Shown: piece after piece, positions 1-11,559 of the stretch
Layout: the number at the start of each line of letters is the position of its first letter
How positions within the stretch are numbered: position 1 is the first letter of the stretch
Assembly (NCBI GenBank): GCA_023213395.1
Contig: CM041465.1
Span: 41,795,741 to 41,859,740, forward strand
DNA length: 64,000 nt
Source: Cycas panzhihuaensis
Lineage: Eukaryota; Cycadophyta
Reading direction: 5' to 3'
Notes under the pieces: generated by a model
What the model was told of the DNA's origin: nothing
What the model saw: the letters and a program-made list of their open reading frames with translations, nothing else
Databases searched by the model: none
Translations under genes and position numbers: made by a program

Positions 1-582
1 TAGGATTAATATCAAAGTTTTATTGAATACCTCAATCTACCTATTTGCCTAAGGGTAATAAGGTAACGAGGTGATCCCAAAATAGAGCTTAATTGGTGAA
101 GAAGTCAATTATCAACCTTTTCTCCTTGAGATCCTGGGAGTTAGTGTAGAAATCCCAATAGCATCAAAATAAAAATGAGCCCACAAAAAGAAATTCTATA
201 CCAAATCATTTATTCTTGACATTGCTCCAAACGTATGAGGAGTAGTACTTTTATTTCACTACGAAAATCTCCATTTAATGGTGGAGAAATCAACTAGCAA
301 AAGAATGGTTAAATTACAAGGAATAAATGATATAATTATACCATAAGGGGGACTCCAACCCTCCAAAATGCTTCTCTAAGGATGCTTCCCAAGTCAAGTG
401 CCTTTCACCTCCAAGAATCACCTCTCCAACTTGTAATAGAGCTCAATTTATAGAAAGAAACTGAAATTGCATATTTAACAAGTGGCAATCATGCAAGTAT
501 AACCACTAATCACCAGAATGCATGTTGTCCAAGTGGCCTTCATGCAATTCTTAAAAGTTGTGGCTTGTAACTAACCTTAACA
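1..582 (-). repeat. probable 3' LTR of G1 (reaches window edge)
   Basis: Read on the minus strand, a TGTTAAGG start at 582 follows the G1 coding tail. The end at the window edge carries an AATAAA-type signal (complement of positions 13-23) in the usual place of an LTR R/U5 region. The partner LTR is not in the window, so the start is a guess from the TG dinucleotide and the terminal end is not seen. Confidence 0.4.
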
Positions 583-1207
583 GACTCTAATTTAGCTCAA
601 ATTTGGTACACATATAGGAACAATGTCCCTTTCTCTTCCTTAAATGTCCCTTTCTCTTCCTTAAAATTTTAGCTCATTTGGATGTCATTTGACCACATTT
701 TTATTCATTTAATGATAATATATATCTGCTATTTTTCTGTTAGCTGTGGGATTAATTTTATGCAAAACAAGACTTGAAACTCTAATCAAATGATATTTTC
801 TAAGCCCCACCTTTTGTACACATGTAGTGGGATGTGTCTTCTTCCTTTACACAAAATTTCATATAATTTTGATACTATTTGGCCATATCTCTTTCAATTA
901 TGCCAATGCCTAGCATTTTCTACAACCTATAAACATATAGTAGATCCTCCTAGATCATGGCTCCCCTTCCTTGGAAAATAGCCAACTCTTGTTGGGCTTA
1001 AAATTAGAGATGGGAGAAGTGTTGTTCTCCTTCTTGCCTACTAAACCACTTGGCCTTACTAGGCAATTGTCTTGCTACTCCAATCCTGAAAGATTCATGT
1101 GTCTTATGTCTTGTTTTGGTAGATTTTCTCTCCAAGATACAATCTTCCTTGAGAGGCTCCTCACTTTCCAAATACAAGTCATCAACTGAAGGTAAAGTGA
1201 ACTGGTC
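583..1207 (-). other. G1 post-integrase tail, no recognisable domain
   Basis: Between the integrase carboxyl terminus and the putative LTR the minus strand stays partly open just after the integrase but carries no domain I can name. It may be the degraded carboxyl-terminal extension of Pol plus 3' untranslated sequence. A chromodomain could be hidden here, but I do not see one. Confidence 0.4.
622..663 (+). repeat. perfect 2 x 21-bp tandem duplication
   Basis: The 21-base unit starting AATGTCCCTTTCTC occurs twice with no mismatch. It lies in the untranslated tail of G1 and probably arose by replication slippage. It is younger than the surrounding decay, since the two units are still identical. 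Confidence 0.9.
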
Positions 1208-2160
1208 CTATTCCTCATCTAGTATGGAGGGCTCAAAGAGTTTTAAGTATTCAACATTTACTACTGAATATATTTGCATATAAGGTAGAAGATCAAGTTG
1301 GAAAGCATTACCACCTACTTTTCTCAAAATCTTGAATGGTCCATACCTTATAGGTTTGAGTTTCTTGCCTTCTCCTTTTAACCTCTCCTTACTCAAGTAT
1401 AACCATACTAAATCTCCTTCTTAAAAAGTACACTCTTTCCTATACTTGTTATATCTTTCCTTGTACTTTTGTTAAGTCCTTAGAAGTTGATCATGTACTT
1501 ATTTATAGACTCTCTGTATCTTCTCTAAGTATCTTAAAGCCTTGTCATGCTCCTCCTTCTCTTTGACGGATCCTTCCTTAGCTTGCATGGAAAACTCTAA
1601 GTCAAATGGACTTTGAGGTAAGTATCCCAAACAAACTTTAAAAGGTGCTTTACAGTGTGATGCATGCATTACTCTATTAAATGTAGATTGTAGAAAAGCC
1701 AATGATTCATCCTAAGTCTTTGGATGCTTGGAATTGTATCCCCTCAATAAATGTACCAAAGTTTTGTTCACTACTTTAGTTTGTCCATCTGTTTGAGGAT
1801 GGAAACTTGTACTCCTCTTCAATTTGGTATCCATCATCTCCCATAGTGACTTACAAAATGATGAAAGAAATCGAGTGTCCCAATCTGAAATGATGGAAGA
1901 AGGCAAGCCAAAATTCTTCCATACATGCTCAAAGAATAACTCAACTACTCATGTTCCTGTGATTGTCTTCTTACAAGGTATTAGACATATCATTTTATTG
2001 AACCTATCTACAACAACAAAGAGATAATCATGTCCCTTCCTAGTCATGGGAAGTCCCCCTAAGAAATCAATGGAGATACTTTCCCAAGGTCTAGTGGGAA
2101 TAGGAAGTGGTGTATACAATCCTAATTTTCTAGAAGAAGGCTTAGAAGTATTACACATTA
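1208..2160 (-). pseudogene. gypsy integrase remnant (G1)
   Basis: Integrase inserts retroviral-type cDNA into DNA. Minus-strand open pieces at 2158-1949, 1906-1712, 1702-1499 and 1396-1208 align in order to one protein. Visible landmarks are the core-domain start (SISIDFLGGLPMT, first catalytic Asp in DFLGG), VVVDRF, then SDWDTRFLSSF with the second Asp, and HPQTDGQT before the expected Glu region, which reads TKVVNK. The carboxyl-terminal barrel is seen as RYGPFKILRKVGGNAFQLDL. The pieces are separated by stops and a frameshift. Confidence 0.9.
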
Positions 2161-2199
2161 AACATCCTTTTACATATTTTTTTACATCATTTTATATTT

Positions 2200-2763
2200 T
2201 TGGCCATACAACATATCTTCTCAAGTTTGCTAAAGTCTTCTCTATACCAAAGTGACTAGCTACTTTAGAAGTATGGGCTTCTCTATGCCACTTGATCTTG
2301 TCTCCTTTTGATGGAACATAGAGGCCCCTTTGAAAAGTAGACCATCCTTCCAAGCAAGCTGGGAAGGTCTTCCTTTTGCTAGGTTCTCTAATTCTTCCTT
2401 CAAAGCTTCATCTTCATGGTATAAGTCTTTGTACTCTTCATGATACATTGGCTCCACCTGCAAACTCATAAGAGAACTACAAACAAAAGTAGAAGAAGAA
2501 GTGGAACAAGGTGGTCTAGATAACATATCAGTAATTTTGTTAGTAGATCCCTTTTTGTACTTAATTACAATATTGAATTGTTGTAAATAACTCATCCACT
2601 TCATGTGTCTTACTTACTGTAATTTACTTTAGGTTTGTAAAAATTGAAGAGGCTTATGATCGGTATGAACTACAACCTCTTTTCCAAATAAGTAGGACCT
2701 CCAATGCTTGCATGCTTGATAAAGTACAAATATTTCTCGATCATATGTTAGGTAGTTTTTTAC
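2200..2763 (-). pseudogene. gypsy RNase H and integrase zinc-region remnant (G1)
   Basis: Minus strand. The end of the RNase H domain is clear in the open piece 2604-2260, with MKWMSYLQQFNIVIKYKKGS followed by the TDMLSRPP motif that ends RNase H in gypsy Pol. Upstream bases to 2763 carry the rest, interrupted by stops. The following stretch enters the integrase amino-terminal region. RNase H degrades the RNA of the RNA-DNA hybrid during reverse transcription. Confidence 0.85.
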
Positions 2764-3520
2764 TTAAGGGGTGAAGACTTCTAAATGGTAAGCAATAGGC
2801 TTCCCATCTTGAATAAGGACAGCTCCCATCATATTTCCACTTGTATCAACTTCTACTTCGAAAGGCCTTTGTAAATTTGGCATTGCCAAAATTGGTGCTT
2901 CACAAATTTTCTTCTTCAAAAGAAGAAAAGCTTCTTCCTCCTTGGAACCCCAAGTAAACTTTTTACTAGATTTTATCAATCCATGTAGAGGTGCTGCAAC
3001 CTGTGAGAAATGAAGAATAAACTTTCTCAAGTATTGACAAGCTCCTAAAACACTTCTCACCTCTGTGATGTTTGTTGGCCTAGGCCATTTGAGGATGGCT
3101 TGAGTCTTGAGTGGATCGATGCTGAACTTTCCTCCTCCAACCACAAAGCCTAAGAAGATCAAGTTCTCCTTGCTAAATTCACACTTCTTCACATTACGCT
3201 TCAAATGATGCTTAGCCATAGTCTTTAAAACTTCTTCTATGTGCTGTAAATGTTCCTCCCATGTGTTGCTGAAAATCAAAATGTTATCAAGATAGACAAC
3301 AATAAAATTATCCAAGTAAGGCCTTAACATTTCATTCATTAGCCTCATGAATGTTGCAGGAGTATTACATAATCCGAAAGACATAACGATCCATTTAAAG
3401 AGTCCTTGCTTTATTTTGAAGGCCGTCTTCCATGTGTCCTCCTCCTTGACCCTAACTTGGTGATAACCGCTTTTCAAATCCAACTTAGTAAAATAACAAG
3501 CATACTAAATTTGATCAAAT
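2764..3520 (-). pseudogene. gypsy reverse transcriptase remnant (G1)
   Basis: The longest open piece of the window (239 codons, 3483-2764). It shows DLKSGYHQVRV (palm, with catalytic Asp), FGLCNTPATF, the catalytic box, then FLGFVVG and RSVLGACQYLRKF (thumb/connection). The catalytic YLDD box (3283-3294) reads YLDN, a change of the second Asp by a single G-to-A transition, so the enzyme is dead even where the frame is open. The same frame continues upstream to about 3520 with TKLD before homology is lost; fingers and upstream protease are missing. Confidence 0.93.
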
Positions 3521-3609
3521 TTCTTCTTAGTCTATGAGTTAGAAGCCATCCTTGTTCTCAAAATAGAGATACCATCTCTAAGGGTATCTTAAGGGTTTTG
3601 TTGATAATG

Positions 3610-3960
3610 AATGGCATCACCAAGCATGCCTTCTTCACTTAGAAGCTTTGGATGAAATGTGTTACATAACTTATCAGATGAATCTTGCATCAAATACCAA
3701 AGCTCAAAAGGCCCAAGATCAGAATCTATAGCCTAGGCAATTCACCTTAGGAGACAAAGTTATAAAGCTTAAATACCTTCAGGAGCATCTCCAGAAGTTT
3801 AGGCCTAATTAGGCTAGACCTTGTGTTATGCATCAAAGCCTAGTTAATAGTGTATATCACATTACCATGCTAGAAGGTCTTGAGTTTGAGAAGGTTGTTA
3901 ATAGATAATTTCTTGAAAATTTTTAGAGTTAATCTTACCCCCATAGGGGGCATTATTGCT
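3610..3960 (+). pseudogene. Ty3/gypsy integrase carboxyl-terminal fragment (G2)
   Basis: On the plus strand one frame reads MNLASNTKAQ, then RQFTLGDKVIKLKY, QKFRPN, a stop where Trp is expected, ARPCV, NSVYHITMLEG and KVVNR. This is the pattern of the gypsy integrase carboxyl-terminal barrel (GDxVLK, GKFRPNWxGPYVV, NGxYxL, PVNG), closest in type to Tat/Athila-like Pol. Stops sit where Gln or Trp is expected. It faces opposite to G1; the junction near 3520-3610 is a rearrangement breakpoint. Confidence 0.75.
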
Positions 3961-5120
3961 TTAGTAAGAGTCTAAATTACTAAGGAGCTCTAAGATAAGA
4001 CTAAACTATTTTGTTCTTATCATGTTTCACACTTACTATGGTATGTTATTTCTCTATGTTTGTCATGGCATCTATTACTCTATAAAGAGTGGCCTTATCT
4101 CCCCCTTGAGTAGCCTTTATAGGGCCATCATGCTCTCCATGAGTATAAACTGGACCTCATTTCATCATGAGTGTAAATTATAAACTATATATTATTCCCA
4201 AAAAAAGGAAAGAAAAAATAAGATCTTTCTTTTCCTTATCATTTATACAAACCTTTCTATTTTTCTATCTTCCTCTAAAATGAGCCTAAACTATAATCTA
4301 GGAGTGTCTTAATTTTACACCCACTAGGTAACCCTTAAGTCTTATCTCCATTAGGACACCTTAGGCTCTGGTGAGAGCTAAAATTATCAGCCTACCCTGA
4401 AAAGGTATAAACCATATAACCTATTTACATTTCATGCCTATTAAGGTATGCCACTAACTTGTTCCCTCTATAACACCTAATTCTCTATTGTTAGTCACCA
4501 CCCCCCTAATCCTTAATAACCCCTATAGAGGCTTGAGACTCCTCCATGAATATAAACTAGTATATACACTCTACCATGAGTATAAATTATCACTCATTGT
4601 TCATGCTTCTTGAGTACCATAAGTAGTTTCTTAAGTTGTTAATTATTTTTGTGAGTGTTGTGTGTATGCTATGGCTCCATCCATAAGACAAATTTAACCA
4701 AGAACTTATAAATATAATAACTCAAACAAAAATATGATGTGATCAACATGAACATGAAGTCACATACATAGACATAAATCAAACTATGGGAGCTTAAGTC
4801 AATCCCCATGTATATATAATTAAAAAAATCTATATGTATAGTAGTGTTTCAAGGGAGTTAGTGTCCTTGCAAGGGTGTATAATTGCCCAATAGGCCATAT
4901 ATAACACTTGCCTTAACCCCTATAAGACTAGCTAACCTCTCCTAAATTCTATGGTACAACTTACGTACAAGTATAACCATGGTCTAGCTCCCCCTCTCAT
5001 GGCAACTCTCTCTAGGGAGTCTTCAAGCTCCCTATTGGTGGCACATTTCTCGAACACTAAGAGGGCCCTACTTGGCTACCCTTATCTTGTGCTCTTTATT
5101 GTTGGGTAACTAAGTGGGCC
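3961..5120. other. non-coding tail next to G2
   Basis: No open frame of substance. A loosely recurring motif of the form GNNTAAACTAT appears at irregular spacing between about 4140 and 4600, with short pyrimidine runs. This could be the 3' untranslated region or LTR of G2, but I find no partner LTR. Confidence 0.35.
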
Positions 5121-5125
5121 CATGA

Positions 5126-5795
5126 TGTTGAGAAAACTAAGTCCTAATAACTAGAAACTGCCACCAAGATCTAAACTATTTTGTAACTAATTATAAGAAT
5201 TGAAACCAAAATTTAATATACAAGTTTTTAATCTAGAGATAATATAATAAATAAATTAGAAAGCTAAAGCATCACACATACACTAGATATAATGTTGTAA
5301 AACCCTAATAGTATTCTAGGGAAACATCCACATAAAAAAGGTACTGATCTTTATTATCCAATAATGGAGAAATATACATAATCTATAGCAGAATGCTTAC
5401 AGTAACAACAACCAGTCATCTCTTCTCAATACAATACATCCAATACCTCAAATACCATCAACATAATGAAAAAACACCTTATATTGGGCCATATGAGTGA
5501 GTCATATAAGGCACAAATTTTGAATATCAAATCTAGGGTACTTTTAATGACTGACCCCAATTCTCTTTACAATTTAGTATGTTTTATAGCGCTAGCTTTT
5601 TTGGTTGGGGGCTATTGCCCCTGAACCCCCATTTTGGGGGGGTGGGGGGGAGGGGGATTCTATCTTCACTTCATACCCCTTGCCAAGGAGGCTCCCACCC
5701 CCCTTGGTTTCCCTTAAGAAAGTTTAAGAGGAAAACCGTACTGCCAACCTATCAAAAATTTTACCTCCAAAACATTGTTGTTCTATTATCTAATA
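5126..5795 (-). repeat. 3' LTR of C1
   Basis: It aligns along its whole length with 9814-10475. It contains a run of three long G tracts on the plus strand (5636-5656), C tracts in the sense strand, that are longer than in the sister LTR. Small open frames here are fortuitous. Confidence 0.9.
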
Positions 5796-5807
5796 ATCTC
5801 CAGCTTG
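5796..5807 (-). other. polypurine-type tract of C1
   Basis: Minus strand CAAGCTGGAGAT sits directly before the 3' LTR. Copia elements carry a similar GGGAGAT-type plus-strand primer site here; this one is decayed. Confidence 0.55.
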
Positions 5808-6691
5808 ACAATAATTTATATGATACCTTTCCTAGACCATCCATCACCTTTTCTACAAATTAAGAGAAATCAAGTATCATTTGAGCTCCTTTAATAGTAC
5901 TAGTTTTGTGAACATGTCAGTATAATTTTATTTTATGTTAACCTTCTCAAGTACCACTCCACCTGTTTCTACAACCCGTCTAACAAAATGGTACTTAAGA
6001 GCAATATGTTTTTTCCTACTATGATAAGTTAGATTCTTTGCTAAGTAAATGGTACTTTGACTATTACAAAATGTTTTTACCTTTTCCTATTTCCTTATAG
6101 GCTCAACTAATACACCCTATAACTAGATTACTTCCTTACAAGTATGTACCATGGCAACATATTCCACTTCTATAGTCGATAATGTAATTATTCTCTATAA
6201 TTTTGACATCTAACTAACAAGACCATTTACAAGAATAAACACATAACCTAAAGTAGACCTTCTCTTACCTAAATATTTTGTAATATATGAATCAACATAT
6301 CTAAAACATGATTACATATACCACCAAAGGTGATGTAATAGTCACTTGTACCCCTTAAATATTGAAACACCCATTTCATTGCTGCTTAATGTTCCTTTCC
6401 TAGATTTTCCATAAACCTATTAACTACATCGACTACATTTAAAATGTCAGGTCTTGTACATACCATAGAATACATCAAACTTCCTACTACACTTATATAA
6501 GATACATGAGATATATAATCATTGTCTTCTTTACTACTAGGACCCCTATTCAAAGAAAGCTTAAAATAGGAAGCCAATGGGATACTAATTGGTTTCACAT
6601 TTGCCATACTAAATCTAGTTATTACCTTCTCCATATATTTGTATTGTGATAACCATAGTGTGCCATTTTTCCTATATCTATGTATTTCCAT
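5808..6691 (-). pseudogene. Copia RT end and RNase H remnant (C1)
   Basis: The open piece 6691-6386 reads in the RT-RNase H connection: QYKYMEKVITRFSM, then VSYISVVGSLMYSMVCTRPD, the Copia YRSxVGSLMYLxxxTRPD motif, with RFMENLGKEH after it. The rest of RNase H down to the polypurine tract is broken. The family's RNase H removes template RNA during cDNA synthesis. Confidence 0.88.
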
Positions 6692-7300
6692 GCTTAAGAT
6701 TTATTTTACAGCTTTTAAATCCTTCATATCAAAAGTAATAACTAATTGAGTTTTTAACTTGTTGATTTCTGTTATATACTTGCTTGTAACCAATATGCCA
6801 TCAACATATAATACCAAGATAATGAATGAGCCATTGTCTAAGAATTTAAAGTAAGCATAATTATTATACCCACTTCTTTTAAAATTTTAACTCTCTATAA
6901 AGGCATCAAACTTCCTGTACCATTGCTTAGGTGATTGCTTCAGGCTATATAATGATTTTTTGAGCCTGCAAATAAGGCTTTTCTTACCATCCTGTAAAAA
7001 TCATTCTAGTTGATCCATATAGATCTCCTTATCTAAATCTCTATGTACAAAATCTATTTTTACATCTAACTACTCCAATTCCAAATCAAGAAAAGCTACT
7101 AATATTTATAGAACCTAAATTGAAACAAGTTTAATAACTGGTAAAAAGATCTCATGAAAATCAATATCTACTTTCTGTGCAAAGCCTTTAGCCACTAGTC
7201 TTGGTTTGTATTTGTTAATTATTCCATCAGCATCTATTTTCTTCTTGAAAACCCAACTGCAACCAATAGTCTTCCTACCATATGGAAGTTCTACCAAGTC
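6692..7300 (-). pseudogene. Copia reverse transcriptase remnant (C1)
   Basis: The open piece 7297-7115 starts RT with GRKTIGCSWVFKKKIDADG, INKYKPRLVAKGFAQ and FHEIFLPVIKLVSI, the canonical Copia RT beginning. The catalytic box at 6797-6808 reads YVDG rather than YVDD, so the second catalytic Asp is lost. Frames shift several times between. Confidence 0.9.
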
Positions 7301-7559
7301 CTATCTCTTTCTACATAGCCCTCTTCTACTTCTTACTATAGATATCATTTATTACTTCCACATAGCATATAGGCTCACCATCATTAGAACCCAAAGCAAT
7401 AGAAATAGAAGGGTTGTACCTATTAAGTGGATGACAGACTTATGTAGATCTTTTAATAGTTGGTGGAGAAGCATCCACATACTCCTATAAATCTATTATA
7501 AATTCATCTTCAAGAAGCTCTTTTTACTTGTCTATTTCTAAAGATGGCTAGGTCTCTAA

Positions 7560-8350
7560 CTTAACCTATTAATGTTCCACTTTTTGCTCTTGTTTCTCTT
7601 TAACATCTATACTATCCAATTTTAGAAAAGGAGATTCATCAAATATAAAATATCTATTAATAATGATTTTATGGGCAATAGGATCCCACAACCTGTATCC
7701 CTTGATACTATCTTTATCACCATAACCAACAAAGATACATCTCTTAGATTTTGGGTCTAACTTTAAGCGTTGACTTTTATTAGTCAAGGCATAAGCATCA
7801 CAACCAAAAACTTTTAAATTTGAATAGTCTCATGAATGTACAGTCCATAACTCCTTAGGAATCATACAGTTTATTGCAAGTGATGGTGACCTATTTACCA
7901 AATAACAAGTTATCTGAATAACTTCTACCCATAAGCCTTGCTCCACTTCAACATTACTCAGCATGCTTATTTCTCTTTCTAAGAGTATCATATTCATGTG
8001 CTTAGTTATGCCATTCTATTGTGGAGTATAGCTAGTGGTCTTATACCTTTTGATCCTAACTTCTCTATAATAATTTTCAAACTCCAAAGAGATGAACTTA
8101 CCTCCATTGTTAGTTTTTAAATATTTAATTGACCCGTTTGGACTCTTCTCAACTAGAGCCTTGAACTACTTAAACACACTAAAAACTTTAGATTTCTTTT
8201 CAAAAAATAGACCTATATCTTTTTGGAGTAATCATCTATAAATGTGAAAAAGTACAGTAATCCTCCATAAGATATTGTAGGGGTTAGTCCCCATACATTT
8301 AAATATACATAATCTAGAACACCTTTACTAGTATGACTCCCTACTTTAAA
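7560..8350 (-). pseudogene. Copia integrase remnant (C1)
   Basis: Minus strand. Core-domain residues such as FFTFIDDYSKK are readable near 8220-8260, and the carboxyl-terminal part is open at 7787-7569: KLDPKSKRCIFVGYGDKDS, KGYRLWDP, INRYFIFDES. The latter is the conserved Copia integrase tail (K..CIFVGY...GYRL.DP...I.SRDV.FDE). The middle is interrupted by stops. Confidence 0.88.
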
Positions 8351-8960
8351 TCTGAGTTTACATTACTTTCCAAAAACACAATATTTATAAAAAGTTAAAT
8401 ATAAAAGCTATAAGTTAGGAAGTAACTTCTAATTCATTAGTACTTAGAGTCCTCTCTCACTCATGTGCCCAAGTCTTTAATGCCATAACTAAGGTAGATC
8501 TTCTATAGTCTTTGATGTTGTAGTTGCATGGCTAATATCTATAATTTCAAAAAAAATGTAAAGGTTTCATTTCTTTAAAGATTTCATAATAACTAAGGCA
8601 TCCTTTGACACCTTCATGATTCCTTCATGACCTGTGTACTTATAACCACTAAAATCTAATTCATCTAAGAAAACTATATTTCTTTTTAAATCAGGTACAT
8701 ATCTAACTTTAGTTAATGTTCTCACTATACCATTGAACATTTTAATTATGATGCTACCAATGCCCATTGTCTTATAGGAAACTTCATTTCCCATAATCAT
8801 ATCACCACTATCAAGAGGTTGGTATAATAAAAACCAACTCTTGTGTGAACACATGTGGTGTGAAGCACCTAAACCCAACAACCAATCATGATAATAATGA
8901 GAAATATTATAAGAAACCAAGACATCATCATCTATACCTTGATTCAACTCCACCTGATTA
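8351..8960 (-). pseudogene. Copia protease and GAG-pre-integrase remnant (C1)
   Basis: The open piece 8953-8567 (128 codons) contains the aspartic protease site in the form WLLGLGASHHMC. The family has LDSGAS, so the catalytic Asp-Ser pair reads Gly-Leu and the enzyme would be inactive. It continues with VRYVPDLKRNIVFLDELDFSGY, the flap-to-C-terminal part of the protease. Below it, LWH and RLGHMSERGL mark the GAG-pre-integrase domain. Confidence 0.9.
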
Positions 8961-9741
8961 GCCTCATTGGCAAGATCTTCCTTTTCTAGAACTCCTTTAT
9001 TTTGTAGAAATCCTTCTTGAGGTGACCTATCTTATTGCAATGCTAATATCTAAGCTTACTCTTCTTACCTTTTGAATTTGACCTCAATATATCCCTAGAG
9101 ATTTGTCCCCTCTTAATCATTCTACTCCTTGTCATCATAGCTTCTAGTGTAGAGGTTTTAATATTGGACTTCCTCCTCATCTCTTACGTCAGTAAAGCAT
9201 TCATAACAAAATCATAATCTAATTCATCTGTAGTACTAAAACTAATTGAGGTGACAATATTATCCTAAGGTTCTAGTAATGAACATAACAAGGTAGCATC
9301 CTTATTCTCATCCTCAATCTTAACATTTATATTAGCTAACTAACAAATAAAAGTATTGAAAATATCTAAATGATCAAGAATTTTTATACCTTCCTTCATC
9401 TATAATTACTACAATTACCTCTTCAAGTATATTTAATTTGTCACTGATTTAGTCATATACAAGTCTTCCAACCAAGCCTATAATCCTATTATTGTCTTCT
9501 CCTCTATGATGTTAAATAGAAATTCATCTACTAAATATAATCATATTATTCTAAGAGCCCTTTTGTCTAGATTATCTTATTCGTCATCATCTATCCCTAT
9601 GAGTTTCTTTGATTTACCTTCTAGAATTCTATACAATCCTTATTAAACCAGAACATCATATGCTTTCAGCTTCCACAACTTAAAATTATTATAGCCATTG
9701 AATTTCTCCATCTCAAACTTTACATTCGTTAGTTTTTCCAT
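8961..9741 (-). pseudogene. Copia gag remnant (C1)
   Basis: A Met codon at 9741-9739 starts MEKLTNVKFEMEKFNGYNNFKLWK, broken later by stops; this is the usual Copia gag beginning (F-NG-NF-LW). A zinc knuckle survives in part near 9020-9060 as HCNKIGHLKKDF, with the first and last Cys changed. Gag packages the RNA in virus-like particles. The start lies about 60 bases from the PBS, as usual. Confidence 0.8.
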
Positions 9742-9800
9742 TTAGTGTAAAAAAGGTTGATACCAAAACCTTAACAAACTCACTTCAAAAATAAAAGTTT

Positions 9801-9811
9801 CTTTGATACCA
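9801..9811 (-). other. primer-binding site of C1 (initiator tRNA-Met)
   Basis: Minus strand TGGTATCAAAG begins two bases after the 5' LTR end. It matches the initiator tRNA-Met PBS TGGTATCAGAG at ten of eleven bases. Confidence 0.88.
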
Positions 9812-9813
9812 CT

Positions 9814-10475
9814 TGTTGAGAAAACTAGGTCCCAATAACCAAAAAATGCCACTAAGAACTTAACTATTTTGCAACTAGTTATAGAAATTGAAACTAAAAT
9901 TTAACATGCAAGTTCTTAAACTAGAGATAATATAATAAATAAATCAAAAATACAAAGCATCACATATACACTAGATATAATATGGTAAAACCTTAACAGT
10001 ATGCTAGGGAAACATCCATATAAGAAAAGTATCAATCTTTATTATCCAAGAATGGAGAAATATACATAATCTACAACAAAATATTGACAACAATAATAAC
10101 TAGCCATCTCTTCTCAATATAGTATATTCAATACATTGAATACCATCAACATAATCAAAAAACATACTAAATCAAGCTATATAAAAGAGTCATATAAGGC
10201 ACAAATCTTGACCATCAAATTTAGGGTATTTTTAACAAACTACCATGATTCTCTTTATAATTTAGTATGTTTTATACTGTTAGCTTTTTGGGTCAAGGGC
10301 TACTACCCCTAAGCCCCCATTTACAAGGGGAGGGAGATTCTGATGCCCCCCATACCCCCCAGCTAAGAGGGGCTCTCACCCCCCTTATATCCCTTTACAA
10401 AAGTTTAGAGGAAAACTATACTACCAACTTATCAAAATTTTTGCCTCCAAAACATTGTTGTCATATTATCTAACA
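9814..10475 (-). repeat. 5' LTR of C1
   Basis: It aligns end to end with the 3' copy at 5126-5795, and its plus-strand ends are TG and CA. The G-rich tract is present but shorter than in the sister copy. Confidence 0.9.
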
Positions 10476-10480
10476 CGTGA

Positions 10481-11550
10481 GTAGCTTCTTAATGATCTCT
10501 TGGGTAGGTAATCAACTAAATAGGTATATATGTGCTATACCTCAACTCTAAATCTCTTGGTGTGATCTCTTTCCCTCATCATGTCTATAAGTTATGCCTA
10601 TAATACTATAATCTTTATCTGTAGCCTAAGAGTTACTTGCAAAAGGGGCACAACTATTAGGATCCTTGCCCCTATTTGGCCACCCTTTAGCTCTCTAATG
10701 GGGGCTCATAACTCACTACTCTCTTTAGTCCACATAGTTAATACCCTCACCAAGGGAGCAAACATGGCTATGTGAGGATGAGTGAAGTCCAACTCATCAA
10801 TATCTATCACGAGAGGCTACCCCTCTATATATACCAATAGGATTCGATTTTTAAATATCTACCAAGTGAAGTTAGGTGTGAATCCTCTATGTATAACCAA
10901 GTCAAGTCTATAATCAGTGATCATTATCATAAATTATAGATTGATCAAAATAAATGAAATTTAAATCATAGAATAAAAGTAAAAAAGTTCAAGATAAGTA
11001 ATATATCATTACCATGACCCTCGTCCCCATCCTTAGCTACTACTAGATCCTAATTGCCCTTAGATCCTCCATTGTCAATAAGCTTATCCTTCCCATCTCT
11101 ACCCTTAACATTAACTACTAGATCTAGCTCATCCATATTAAACTCCCATCAAATCCTTGCATAAAGGTCAATTATATAATCATCCATACCAAGCTTATTC
11201 AATGATATGTTATATACTATTTAACTTATCTATTCAAATGCCTTAAAGCTCCTAAATTAGGTGGGCCACCTATGTGCTAATGGGTCCCCATGAGCCACTA
11301 ATTAAGGGCTTGTCCTGAGTCCTACTCTTTTAAATCTATCGAAGAACCAACATCACAATAAGGTGTAGTAAGAAAACCCACCATGGTTGACTTCCATAAT
11401 CTAACTTAATTGTATTTTAATGTTGGCCATTATCAATATGGCCTAATCTAATCACTCACCATCCTTATACCTCTATACCATATTTATCCAACTATTGGGG
11501 ATCTCATAGTAGTTTTGTCAGTATGAAATCTAGAATAAGATAGCATAAAT
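10481..11550. other. anonymous AT-rich sequence
   Basis: No gene or element boundary recognised. Minus-strand translation downstream of the PMD remnant has short open stretches, but no domain I can name. Confidence 0.4.
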
Positions 11551-11559
11551 AATGAGTTT

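Larger units (their letters stand above)
1..3520 (-). mobile_element. Ty3/gypsy retrotransposon G1, 5'-truncated
   Basis: On the minus strand the order is reverse transcriptase (about 3520-2764), RNase H (about 2763-2260), integrase (about 2160-1208), a tail, and a probable 3' LTR reaching the left window edge. RT-RNH-IN order is diagnostic of Ty3/gypsy. Gag, protease and the RT amino terminus are absent: homology stops near 3520 and an unrelated plus-strand gypsy tail begins at about 3610. Reading frames are broken by stops and frameshifts, so the element is dead. Confidence 0.9.
5126..10475 (-). mobile_element. Copia retrotransposon C1, full length, inactive
   Basis: Two direct repeats of 670 and 662 bp (5126-5795 and 9814-10475) enclose minus-strand gag, protease, integrase, RT and RNase H remnants in Copia order. 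Each repeat starts TGTTGAG on the plus strand; the right one ends in CA, the left in a decayed TA. The 5' LTR, on the right, is followed by a PBS for initiator tRNA-Met. A purine-rich tract precedes the 3' LTR. Flanks CATGA (5121-5125) and CGTGA (10476-10480) match at four of five bases, consistent with a decayed target-site duplication. Every domain carries stops. Confidence 0.92.

Noticed and set aside
5579-5863. Plus-strand open frame with Gly/Pro-rich start
   Set aside because: It lies across the 3' LTR of C1 antisense to the element; the sister LTR frame at 10267-10473 is equally fortuitous.
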